DNA from: JBHPHI01 sp042569595
GTDB taxonomy: Bacteria; Patescibacteriota; Microgenomatia; UBA1400; 2-01-FULL-45-11
NCBI GenBank assembly: GCA_042569595.1
Contig: JBHPHI010000019.1
Span: forward strand, 1-17,469
DNA length: 17,469 nt
Reading direction: 5' to 3'
Made by a program: the position numbers and the translations under genes. How positions within the stretch are numbered: position 1 is the first letter of the stretch; each line of letters starts with the position of its first letter. Below the pieces are notes generated by a model. That model was not told the origin of the DNA. It saw only the letters and a list, made by a program, of their open reading frames with translations, and ran no database searches. Positions 1 to 6,162 of this stretch are shown piece by piece.

Positions 1-755
1 TGCCAGCAGGCGTAAAAACCGTTGGCTTCGACCCGCAACTTGTCACATATGCTGGGATATACGGACACTTAGGTCCTGGAGGTTGGGGCACTCTTTCCGA
101 ATACACTACGGGAGAGCAGGCAGCACAAGCAGCCATCGCCTATGCCAATCAGATTGATAGCATCAATGGATCAAGACAAACTATCGCCTTGGTCAACATA
201 GTTGCACGAAATGAACAAGCCTCAACAATTGAGGAAGTCATTAATGCTTGCTCACCCATGCGCTGCATAGTCATGATTGATATCTCTCCACAAGAAGACG
301 TTGAGTCCGTCATAAACGACTGGGGCTACTACGAAAACGTATGGATTGATATCGATCTAGAACACGCTGGTTCACCAACGTCTGCATCGCAATTCAATGA
401 GTGGGCTAGTCAATACTTCACTCTTCGCATTAAAAATGGCTTAATCACACCTGGAGTCTTCGCATTTTATGACTTCAGAAGCGATCCCTGGTTAACTCCC
501 CCAGCTCAAGTCCAATGGACGTATCCAAACGGGTATGTAATTCCAATATACGACGGACACTGCCGAGGAGAACCATGTAAAGCTGCCAAATGGAACGCGA
601 CAACAGGCACCTTACAGAACTATTCCCAAGCTCCTGCCACTGGCATTATGGAGTTTTCTACCCGCTGGGGATGTGGATCGGTTTACGGAGACTGTGGCTT
701 CACTTTGAAAGAATACTACGATGCCTACACTCCCCTCATCTTTATGTCTCAGTAG
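1..755 (+). CDS. C-terminal part of an unrecognised, probably extracytoplasmic protein (5' end outside window)
   Basis: The reading frame is open from base 3 to the TAG at 753-755, so the true start lies upstream of the window; the internal TTG at 189 is not needed as a start. About 250 residues are visible. The protein is rich in aromatics, with alternating strand-like and helix-like stretches such as VWIDIDLEHAG, GVFAFYDF, YVIPIYDG and GIMEFSTRWG, and ends in LIFMSQ. This pattern would suit a TIM-barrel-like fold. The acidic IDIDLEH segment recalls acidic pairs of cell-wall glycoside hydrolases, but I cannot assign a family. Cysteines cluster in pairs (HCRGEPC, WGCGSVYGDC), which suits an exported protein with disulfides. 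It is the first visible gene of a packed operon; AGGAGG for the next small ORF overlaps its stop. Reality of the CDS is likely; its function is unknown. Confidence 0.75.
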   Translation, partial: PAGVKTVGFDPQLVTYAGIYGHLGPGGWGTLSEYTTGEQAAQAAIAYANQIDSINGSRQTIALVNIVARNEQASTIEEVINACSPMRCIVMIDISPQEDVESVINDWGYYENVWIDIDLEHAGSPTSASQFNEWASQYFTLRIKNGLITPGVFAFYDFRSDPWLTPPAQVQWTYPNGYVIPIYDGHCRGEPCKAAKWNATTGTLQNYSQAPATGIMEFSTRWGCGSVYGDCGFTLKEYYDAYTPLIFMSQ

Positions 756-768
756 GAGGTCTGAGAGA

Positions 769-837
769 ATGAGGAAAAGTCGCAAAACTCAAATTCAACG
801 TAAGTCCGAAACACTTAGAAAGGAGTGTGCATTATGA
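769..837 (+). CDS. Basic 22-aa small ORF, translationally coupled to the LysM gene
   Basis: An ATG at 769 is preceded by a full AGGAGG (754-759, spacing 9 nt) and opens a 22-codon frame beginning MRKSRKTQIQRK and ending in KECAL. It stops at the TGA at 835-837. That stop overlaps the ATG of the LysM gene (834) in the classic ATGA arrangement. The peptide is strongly basic, with one Cys near the C-terminus and no hydrophobic segment. It could be a real small protein or a leader peptide whose translation delivers ribosomes to the downstream start. The strong Shine-Dalgarno and the coupling argue that it is translated; function is unknown. Confidence 0.5.
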   Translation: MRKSRKTQIQRKSETLRKECAL

Positions 838-1508
838 ATCTCGGACAAATGAATCTGTGGGAACTCCTACAGTACATCGGCTTGCTGATGTGGAACAACC
901 CGCTTGGCACCATCGCGATCATACTGGGTCTGCTTATCGTCTCAATGCTCTTCAAGAAGGCCGAGGAGAAATCCTCAAAGGGAATTGTGACAGTGATCCA
1001 GTGGCTTTTCACAGCTCTCCACTTCGGAATCTATGCGGTCGTGATCATCGCGCTGTTTGCTTTCGGTGTGAAAGTTGTACCCGGGTTATTTACCGATGGA
1101 CTTGAAACCCTAATCGAAGAGATAGATGGCTTCGGTTCCGACACCAATCTCCCCGAACAGGAAGGGTTTGACGGCGAATCATTTTTGCCAGACTTAGACG
1201 TAGAACCTGTTGTCAAAGTCATTACTGGCCCTGATGATGAAGTGGTTGTTGATCCCAACGTCGGCGGTGGAGGTCCAGAGGCTGCAGAGAGTGCAGCAAG
1301 TGCTGACGGCGAGGGGGCGCCGTCAGCCGCTGAAAGTGGAAGTGGCATCTGTGGTAGTACATACACAGTTGTTGGAGGCGATACTCTCATGAAGATTTCG
1401 CGACATTGTTACTCAGGTAACGCAGACCGTTGGTCTGACATCGCAAGTCTAAATGGACTCGTCTCTCCATACACTCTCAGTATTGGGCAAACCCTAAGCC
1501 TTCCATGA
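834..1508 (+). CDS. Membrane-anchored LysM-domain protein
   Basis: This 224-aa protein has two hydrophobic segments near the N-terminus (about residues 24-40 and 51-79). An acidic, low-complexity Gly/Ala/Ser/Glu linker follows (about 100-172), then a C-terminal LysM domain (about 176-223: YTVVGGDTLMKIS, then a DRW/IASLNGL core and ending IGQTLSLP). LysM binds N-acetylglucosamine-containing glycans, so the protein probably tethers the membrane to peptidoglycan. Two cysteines flank or sit in the LysM domain (C173, C192) and could form a disulfide. The ATG at 834 is preferred over the GTG at 825 because AAAGGAG (819-825) lies 8 nt before it, while the GTG would overlap that site. It sits between two tiny basic ORFs in the same operon. 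Domain call is firm; precise role is not. Confidence 0.85.
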   Translation: MNLGQMNLWELLQYIGLLMWNNPLGTIAIILGLLIVSMLFKKAEEKSSKGIVTVIQWLFTALHFGIYAVVIIALFAFGVKVVPGLFTDGLETLIEEIDGFGSDTNLPEQEGFDGESFLPDLDVEPVVKVITGPDDEVVVDPNVGGGGPEAAESAASADGEGAPSAAESGSGICGSTYTVVGGDTLMKISRHCYSGNADRWSDIASLNGLVSPYTLSIGQTLSLP

Positions 1509-1518
1509 GGAGGGCGTC

Positions 1519-1593
1519 ATGTCTGGTTATAACAAAACAGCTTCGCGGTGTTACGCGAAAAAACAAAACGTACCCGCGAAGCTGTCCAGATAA
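1519..1593 (+). CDS. Basic 24-aa small ORF overlapping a long hairpin
   Basis: ATG at 1519 follows GAGGAGGG (1507-1514, spacing 4 nt), which overlaps the stop of the LysM gene. The frame encodes 24 residues starting MSGYNKTASRCYAKK, and ends at TAA 1591-1593. It is basic with one Cys, like the 22-aa small ORF on the other side of the LysM gene. Most of its length coincides with a 12-bp perfect inverted repeat (1537-1548 with 1574-1585), so the signal here could be RNA structure rather than protein. The strong Shine-Dalgarno is the main evidence for translation. Function is unknown. Confidence 0.42.
   Translation: MSGYNKTASRCYAKKQNVPAKLSR
1537..1585 (+). repeat. 12-bp perfect inverted repeat, possible RNA 3'-end hairpin
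   Basis: ACAGCTTCGCGG at 1537-1548 is perfectly complementary to CCGCGAAGCTGT at 1574-1585. The 25-nt loop has an inner TACG/CGTA pairing (1552-1555 with 1569-1572). No T-run follows on either strand, so it is not a standard intrinsic terminator. It could protect the 3' end of the upstream operon mRNA or be a protein-binding site. Confidence 0.7.
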
Positions 1594-1628
1594 ATAACTA
1601 GTAATATAAAATAGCAGGAAAAATAAAA

Positions 1629-2114
1629 ATGGGAAATTGGGAACAATACGCGCAAAGTGGCACTGATGGTGGTCTTGAGCCAGAGGAAAATGGTAAAGAC
1701 AGACCAGAAAGCGCTATGCAGCTATATCTACAGGGTGGAGTTTCTAGGGAGATTGAAGATGAAACTGAGGATGCGCACGAAGGAGAAATTAATTTGGCAA
1801 ATATTTCTGCAAGTCAAGCTCTTACTGAGCCTATAAAGACAGGTGTCAAAATTGCAACAAATACACTTCTAGCGAATGCAGGGATGACTGTCGCTGAAAT
1901 GCTAATAGAAGGTGCAAATAAATACGCTGAAGGCGATATACCCCAACCAGAACAAGGAAAAACCTTAAATGAGCACCTGGATCAAGCAAAAGAAACAGGA
2001 GAAAAAGTAAAAGGTGCTGCAAAAAAAGGAGCTGATGGAGTTTCAGCAGTAGTTGAAAAAGGAAAAAAAGTTGCAGCTGGAATATTAGGGTTTTACAAGA
2101 TTCGTGAATACTAA
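1629..2114 (+). CDS. Unrecognised 161-aa soluble protein with Lys/Ala-rich C-terminus
   Basis: ATG at 1629 follows a modest GGAA site (1617-1620). The first roughly 60 residues are acidic and polar (many E, D, G, Q). The middle (about 60-95: ASQALTEPIKTGVKI, then NTLLANAGMTVAEMLI) is a probable amphipathic helix. The last 50 residues are rich in Lys, Ala and Gly (GEKVKGAAKKGADG, EKGKKVAAG) and resemble a long amphipathic helix of the kind seen in LEA-like or nucleic-acid- or membrane-binding tails. There is no signal peptide and no cysteine. Base composition is AT-richer than the LysM operon just upstream, suggesting a separate unit. I do not recognise a family. Confidence 0.65.
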   Translation: MGNWEQYAQSGTDGGLEPEENGKDRPESAMQLYLQGGVSREIEDETEDAHEGEINLANISASQALTEPIKTGVKIATNTLLANAGMTVAEMLIEGANKYAEGDIPQPEQGKTLNEHLDQAKETGEKVKGAAKKGADGVSAVVEKGKKVAAGILGFYKIREY

Positions 2115-2227
2115 CCTATAACCTTAATATTATCAAGAGGGATTATATGTAACTAGTGTGTAATCTTCTGGACATTAAATGGACAGCTTTTAATTATAAA
2201 GACTGCTCAGTAAATATTTACTATAGG

Positions 2228-2256
2228 TTGACTATTTAATGAAAATGGGGTAGTAT
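2228..2256 (+). promoter_or_regulatory. Strong sigma70-type promoter
   Basis: TTGACT (2228-2233), a 17-bp spacer and TAGTAT (2251-2256) match the housekeeping promoter consensus closely. The predicted start is near 2263, only about 20 nt before a terminator hairpin. It therefore drives either a very short RNA or an attenuated leader for the lipoprotein gene. Confidence 0.6.
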
Positions 2257-2282
2257 TTTGACAATTCTGCCATAGATATGCG

Positions 2283-2308
2283 CGCGCCGTTTGCTGGCGC
2301 GATTTTTG
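2283..2308 (+). terminator. Intrinsic terminator or leader attenuator
   Basis: CGCGCC (2283-2288) pairs with GGCGCG (2296-2301) around a 7-nt loop, followed by ATTTTT. It lies between the 161-aa gene and the lipoprotein gene, and just downstream of the strong promoter at 2228-2256. It could end the 161-aa gene's transcript, the short promoter-proximal RNA, or both. Confidence 0.7.
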
Positions 2309-2331
2309 CGTTTGGGGTAGAAGAGAAAACT

Positions 2332-2345
2332 TGCTCTTTAACAAT
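2332..2345 (+). promoter_or_regulatory. boxA-like antitermination sequence
   Basis: TGCTCTTTAACAAT is identical to the core of the boxA element of Escherichia coli rRNA leaders, where NusB/NusE bind RNA to promote antitermination. Here it sits 24 nt after a terminator in the leader of a lipoprotein gene, not before rRNA. A 14-base match could arise by chance; the location in a transcribed leader makes it worth noting. Confidence 0.35.
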
Positions 2346-2368
2346 CATCTGTTAATTCTCCTTGTCTT

Positions 2369-2413
2369 GATGACTGGGACTTTGCTCATGAGGTGGGTAG
2401 AGTCCTGGTCATC
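2369..2413 (+). repeat. Long imperfect leader hairpin before the lipoprotein gene
   Basis: GATGAC (2369-2374) pairs with GTCATC (2408-2413), and GGACT (2377-2381) with AGTCC (2401-2405). A 2-nt mismatch separates the two paired blocks and the loop is 19 nt. No T-run follows directly. With the promoter, terminator and boxA-like site, this fills the 342 nt between the 161-aa gene and the lipoprotein gene with leader-type signals; I see no gene there. Confidence 0.55.
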
Positions 2414-2456
2414 ATAAATCTGTTTTTAAAACCTAATGAAAACGAGGAGAATAATT

Positions 2457-3062
2457 ATGAAGACAAAAGTGTTTTTGATTTCTGTATTGGTTTTGATCCT
2501 GGCAGCTTGTCAGGCAGAACAGCCAACGGTAGCTCCGGCTCCAACAGAAACACCACCAGAACCTTTGAAGATCCACGTGGTGGTTCAGAATGACTTCCCT
2601 GGAAGCGTTATGAACTTATATTGTGGTCTTGATGAGGATTATGGAGATGCGTATCACGAATGTGATTTGGAAGAAGCAGCAATTTTGTGGGTGTCTGAAT
2701 ACCACGGAACGGCAACTTGGTTTAACAACCAGGCGGCATTCCTATATACCCCCTCAGAAGTATTTGCTGCTTTAGGACATCTTACGATGGGTGATGAATT
2801 GATTTTCGTTGCTCGTGAGGATGCAGGATCTTGGTGGTGGCACAATAGTCATGAATATAACGATTATATTCAGGGCGACATTACCTATTGGAACTACAAT
2901 CCTGATGTAGATTCAGAAGGTCATATAGAACTCACCGGATCGGTGTTCACCAACGGAGGGATGACTCTCCGTAACCGTGAATATGTTCTCTTTACGCAAT
3001 TTGAATGTGGCGCTCAGGAGTACACCACGATTCAAGCAGCAGTGGATAACTGCACCCCATAA
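2457..3062 (+). CDS. Secreted lipoprotein of unknown function
   Basis: The 201-aa protein starts MKTKVFLISVLVLILAAC, a textbook lipoprotein signal peptide with lipobox L15-A-A-C18. Lgt and LspA would therefore anchor it to the outer face of the membrane. A Pro/Thr/Glu-rich spacer (about 22-42) leads to a globular domain rich in Trp, Tyr and acidic residues. Four further cysteines (LYCGL, HECDL, FECGA, DNCTP) could form two disulfides. The ATG at 2457 is chosen over the upstream in-frame ATG at 2436 because GAGGAG (2444-2449, spacing 7 nt) precedes it and the signal peptide then begins cleanly. It appears monocistronic, with a leader region upstream and a terminator at 3084-3148. I do not recognise the globular domain. 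Confidence 0.88.
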   Translation: MKTKVFLISVLVLILAACQAEQPTVAPAPTETPPEPLKIHVVVQNDFPGSVMNLYCGLDEDYGDAYHECDLEEAAILWVSEYHGTATWFNNQAAFLYTPSEVFAALGHLTMGDELIFVAREDAGSWWWHNSHEYNDYIQGDITYWNYNPDVDSEGHIELTGSVFTNGGMTLRNREYVLFTQFECGAQEYTTIQAAVDNCTP

Positions 3063-3083
3063 AACAGATGATTAGGGCAAGAG

Positions 3084-3148
3084 GGCCGCGACTAGGTTGT
3101 GACTGATCAGTTTGATCTATTTTTCACACACCATAGGCGGCCTTTTTT
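3084..3148 (+). terminator. Intrinsic terminator of the lipoprotein gene
   Basis: GGCCGC (3084-3089) pairs with GCGGCC (3137-3142) and is followed at once by six T. The long interior also pairs imperfectly (CTAGGTTGTGA against TCACACACCATAG), giving an extended stem. It ends transcription 22 nt after the lipoprotein stop. Confidence 0.8.
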
Positions 3149-3169
3149 GCGTCTTGTTGAGTGATTATT

Positions 3170-3199
3170 ATTACTTTCTTGCTTGTCCAAGAAAGTAAT
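3170..3199. repeat. 12-bp perfect palindrome with 6-nt loop (REP-like)
   Basis: ATTACTTTCTTG (3170-3181) and CAAGAAAGTAAT (3188-3199) are perfect reverse complements. The right arm is followed by CAAAGAAAGAC, partly repeating its own sequence. No T-run follows on either strand, so it is not a terminator. A second small hairpin (AACTCT/AGAGTT, 3221-3226 with 3230-3235) lies between it and mreC. The 145 nt from the terminator to mreC hold no gene. Confidence 0.65.
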
Positions 3200-3258
3200 C
3201 AAAGAAAGACACACAGACTCAACTCTTTTAGAGTTTCGTGATGTGATTTTTTGTGTAT

Positions 3259-3286
3259 TTGTTGGCAAGATGCAGATATGATACTG
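3259..3286 (+). promoter_or_regulatory. Weak candidate promoter for a leaderless mreC operon
   Basis: TTGTTG (3259-3264), a 16-bp spacer and GATACT (3281-3286) would start transcription at or just before the mreC ATG (3294); TATGAT (3277-3282) is an alternative -10. There is no Shine-Dalgarno before mreC, which agrees with a leaderless mRNA. Element matches are imperfect. Confidence 0.35.
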
Positions 3287-3293
3287 TTGCCTC

Positions 3294-4076
3294 ATGAGGT
3301 TGAGGACTTCTCCTGATTATTCTGCCTGGTTACCTTTTTTTGTAGGGTCTTTGTTGTTGTTGGGAGTTGATTTTTTAGGATGGTTTTCTGGTATTCGATC
3401 TCTTGGTGATAGGTTGATTAATCCACTTAGTTCTGGAGTGAGAGGTGGGTTTCATCAGATGGCAAAACCAATAGACATGATTCGGTTCATGAGGTCTGGA
3501 CCTTCGAAAATTGCAGATCTTGAGAGTAGGTATGCTGAGGCTTTGGCACAGCTTTCGGAAGTGGAATCTATAAAAAAAGAAAATGAGTCGCTGAGAAAAC
3601 TACTTGGCAGCAGTCCTGAAAAAGGATATTTGTATGACCCAGTTTCTGTGGTGGCAGGGAATGATGAGTTAATACTTTCTTCTGGGAGCGTTAGCGGAGT
3701 TGAGGCGGGAGAGGTGGTAGTGGACTCGTCTTTTGTTTTGGTGGGTCGAGTGGTTCGTGTTTCTCCTTGGGCTTCATGGGTAGTGACTTCTTCATATAAT
3801 TTAACCCAGACTCCAGTGTTGATAGGGAGTCTTAAGGTAAGTGGAATTATGGTGGGAGATGGAGATAGGGGTGTGGTGGAAGTAGAGCAATCTGACCTTG
3901 TGAGTGTAGGAAATTTGGTAATTACCTCTGGATCAAGAGGTAATTTCGTGCCTGAAATACTTGTGGGGACAGTTGAAGAGGTAGAAGAAGAGAGTGCGGA
4001 AGTGTTGAAAAAAGTTTATGTAAAAATACTATCTAAACCTGGGAATACTGTGTTTTTTGTGAGAGGAGATAAATGA
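3294..4076 (+). CDS. mreC: Rod shape-determining protein MreC
   Basis: MreC is a bitopic membrane protein that scaffolds the elongasome on the outer face of the membrane, linking MreB/MreD with PBP2 and RodA. This 260-aa protein has a transmembrane segment at about residues 11-30 (WLPFFVGSLLLLGVDFLGWF) and a coiled coil at about 50-90 (ADLESRYAEALAQLSEVESIKKENESLRKLL). The beta-rich MreC core follows (DPVSVVAGNDELILSSGSVSGVEAGEVVV, then VLVGRVVRVSPWASWVVTSSYN). Length is normal for the family. Its stop overlaps the mreD start (ATGA at 4073-4076), and mrdA follows, which is the canonical mreCD-mrdA order; mreB is not in the window. No Shine-Dalgarno is visible. Confidence 0.93.
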   Translation: MRLRTSPDYSAWLPFFVGSLLLLGVDFLGWFSGIRSLGDRLINPLSSGVRGGFHQMAKPIDMIRFMRSGPSKIADLESRYAEALAQLSEVESIKKENESLRKLLGSSPEKGYLYDPVSVVAGNDELILSSGSVSGVEAGEVVVDSSFVLVGRVVRVSPWASWVVTSSYNLTQTPVLIGSLKVSGIMVGDGDRGVVEVEQSDLVSVGNLVITSGSRGNFVPEILVGTVEEVEEESAEVLKKVYVKILSKPGNTVFFVRGDK

Positions 4077-4501
4077 CGGCATTATATATTTTGTTTATTA
4101 TTGGGCTTTTGATTGAGAGGTCTTTGGGATTTAATTATTTGTTGATTCCTGTTTTGTCAGGAATTTTATTTTTAATGTCAGAGGAAGATATGCCAAAAAT
4201 GATGGTGATTATGGGTGTGGTTGTGGATTGGTTTTTTGGCACAAGGTTTGGAATGAGCTCTTTGTTTTTCTTGATCGCTGCGCTTCAAGTGAGCATGTAC
4301 AGAGCTCAACTTGAGGGAAATAATGCTTGGTCAATGTTTTTGGTTACCTTACTTTTATCTGTGGAGGGGTCTTTGGTTTGGAGTACTCCACTAGATGTGC
4401 CTGATCATTTTGCGGCAGGACTGGTTTCGTTGGGTTTGTGGTGGACTTTGTCGTGGTGGTCAAAAAGAGGTATGGGCGCAGATGTCTACTTGAGGAGATA
4501 G
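4073..4501 (+). CDS. mreD: Rod shape-determining protein MreD
   Basis: MreD is a small polytopic membrane protein of the elongasome. The 142-aa product is almost entirely hydrophobic, with about four to five membrane segments (YILFIIGLLIERSLGFNYLLIPVLSGILFLM, MMVIMGVVVDWFFG, SSLFFLIAALQVSM, FLVTLLLSVEGSLVW, LVSLGLWWTLSWW) and a short basic tail. MreD is a poorly conserved family, so position counts: it overlaps mreC by ATGA and ends 2 nt before the PBP2 start. Translation is probably coupled to mreC. It is slightly shorter than typical MreD (about 160 aa). Confidence 0.87.
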   Translation: MTALYILFIIGLLIERSLGFNYLLIPVLSGILFLMSEEDMPKMMVIMGVVVDWFFGTRFGMSSLFFLIAALQVSMYRAQLEGNNAWSMFLVTLLLSVEGSLVWSTPLDVPDHFAAGLVSLGLWWTLSWWSKRGMGADVYLRR

Positions 4502-4503
4502 CG

Positions 4504-6162
4504 ATGTTTTCAAAGAAAAGAAAAAGTACAAATAGAGCCTCTGCTTGGCAAGGAATGCTTCTTAAGGGTTCTTCTAAAGTGAAAACTAGAAAATCTAGAA
4601 AGATAATGGTGTTTTGGGTGGGGCTGTGGTTGATGGGTATGGTTATGGCTTTTCGTCTGGTAGAGTTACAAATCGTCCAGGGAGATTACCATCTGAAAAG
4701 ATCTGAGGAGAACAGATTAATTACTAGGAGAATTGCGGCTTCTAGGGGAATCATTCGTGACAGGAATGGGGAGGTTTTGACTAGAAATATTCCAACGTAT
4801 AAGAGGTTGGTTGAGGGAACAAATTTAGCCCAAGGGCAGTTTGAAACTATTGGTCGGGATGAGGCATTGGACCTTTCCACCTCAGGTGGTTGGGTGTTTT
4901 TTGATATTTCAAGAGATTACTTGTTTGGTAGAGAGATGTCTTCTGTTTTGGGATATATCTCTCAAGTAAGCAAGGAAGAATTGGAGGTTGTGGGTGAAGA
5001 GTATATATCTGGTGACTTGATAGGAAAGTCTGGTGTAGAAAAATCTATGGAGAGATCCCTTCGAGGACTACCTGGTACTGAGTATGTGGAAACTGCTTCT
5101 TCGGGAGAAACTCTTCGAATAACTGGCAGGGTAGAGCCAATAGTAGGCGAGGATGTGGTTTTATCCATCGATTTAGGCCTTCAGAGGGTGCTATTTGAGT
5201 CTCTTGAGGGGTACTCTGGTGCAGGAGTAGCTGTAAACCCTAAAAACGGCCAGATACTAGCCCTAGTGAGTCGTCCGACATTTGACCCAAATGATGTATC
5301 TGGTTCTCTTGAGGAGGAAGGGAAGCCATTTTTTAATAGGGCAGTTGGGGGAGCTTATCCGCCAGGGTCGATATATAAAATAATTACCCTAACTGCGGGT
5401 CTTGAGGAAAATAAGATTACTTCAGAGGAAACCATAGAAGATACTGGAGAAATTATTTTGAATGGATATCGATTTGGAAATTGGTTGTATGACAGGACCG
5501 GAGGAACGGAAGGCCTGGTAAATGCTGTGAAGGCTCTACAGAGGAGTAATGATATTTATTTTTATAAATTAGGGGAGTTGGTGGGTGCTGATAAGTTGGC
5601 AGAATGGTCGAGATATTTTGGATTGGGGAAGAAAACTGGCATATCTTTGCCTGGTGAAATAGATGGTTTGGTGCCAGATCCACTATGGAAAGAAAGACAG
5701 ACGGGAGTGAGGTGGTATTTGGGCAATACTTATCACATGGCAATAGGTCAGGGAGATGTGCAGACAACTCCATTGCAGATGGCTATGGTTACGGGTGTGG
5801 TGGCAAATGGAGGAAGACTGTGTAAACCTCAACTCACAATAGATGATGAGGTGTCTTGCGCGGAGTTGGGTGTTTCTACGGAAACCCTTGAAGTGATAAA
5901 GCAGGGGATGATTTCTGTTTGTCAGTCTGGAGGTACAGCCTCAAGATGGAGTAGTTTTTCACCTAAAGTTGCTTGCAAGACAGGAACAGCTCAATTTGGA
6001 GGAGAAAATAGTGATAAAACCCACGCTTGGTTTACAGTGTTTGCTCCAATTGATGATCCAGAGATAGTTTTAACAGTGTTGCTCGAGGGAGCTGGAGAGG
6101 GAAGTGAGCATGCTTCGCCTGTAGCTTTGAAGGTATTTGAGGAGTGGTTTGGTGGAGAATAA
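4504..6162 (+). CDS. mrdA: Penicillin-binding protein 2 (elongation transpeptidase)
   Basis: PBP2 crosslinks peptidoglycan during side-wall growth. The 552-aa protein has a basic cytoplasmic N-terminus, one membrane segment (about 34-52) and the PBP dimerisation domain (RGIIRDRNGEVLTRNIPTYKR, with GKSGVEKSMERSLRG further on). The transpeptidase domain shows all three signatures: S289-I-Y-K292 (nucleophile Ser289), S348-N-D and K492-T-G-T. It is shorter than the approximately 600-630 aa usual for PBP2, mainly in the pedestal region. The start at 4504 is chosen because GAGGAG (4492-4497) lies 6 nt upstream; an upstream in-frame GTG would run deep into mreD. No rodA follows; dprA overlaps its end by 11 nt, so the glycosyltransferase partner must be encoded elsewhere. 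Confidence 0.95.
   Translation: MFSKKRKSTNRASAWQGMLLKGSSKVKTRKSRKIMVFWVGLWLMGMVMAFRLVELQIVQGDYHLKRSEENRLITRRIAASRGIIRDRNGEVLTRNIPTYKRLVEGTNLAQGQFETIGRDEALDLSTSGGWVFFDISRDYLFGREMSSVLGYISQVSKEELEVVGEEYISGDLIGKSGVEKSMERSLRGLPGTEYVETASSGETLRITGRVEPIVGEDVVLSIDLGLQRVLFESLEGYSGAGVAVNPKNGQILALVSRPTFDPNDVSGSLEEEGKPFFNRAVGGAYPPGSIYKIITLTAGLEENKITSEETIEDTGEIILNGYRFGNWLYDRTGGTEGLVNAVKALQRSNDIYFYKLGELVGADKLAEWSRYFGLGKKTGISLPGEIDGLVPDPLWKERQTGVRWYLGNTYHMAIGQGDVQTTPLQMAMVTGVVANGGRLCKPQLTIDDEVSCAELGVSTETLEVIKQGMISVCQSGGTASRWSSFSPKVACKTGTAQFGGENSDKTHAWFTVFAPIDDPEIVLTVLLEGAGEGSEHASPVALKVFEEWFGGE

Noticed and set aside
2258..2263. Perfect TTGACA as a second -35 upstream of the lipoprotein gene
   Set aside because: The position 17 bp downstream falls in the GC-rich terminator arm (CGCGCG), so no -10 is available.
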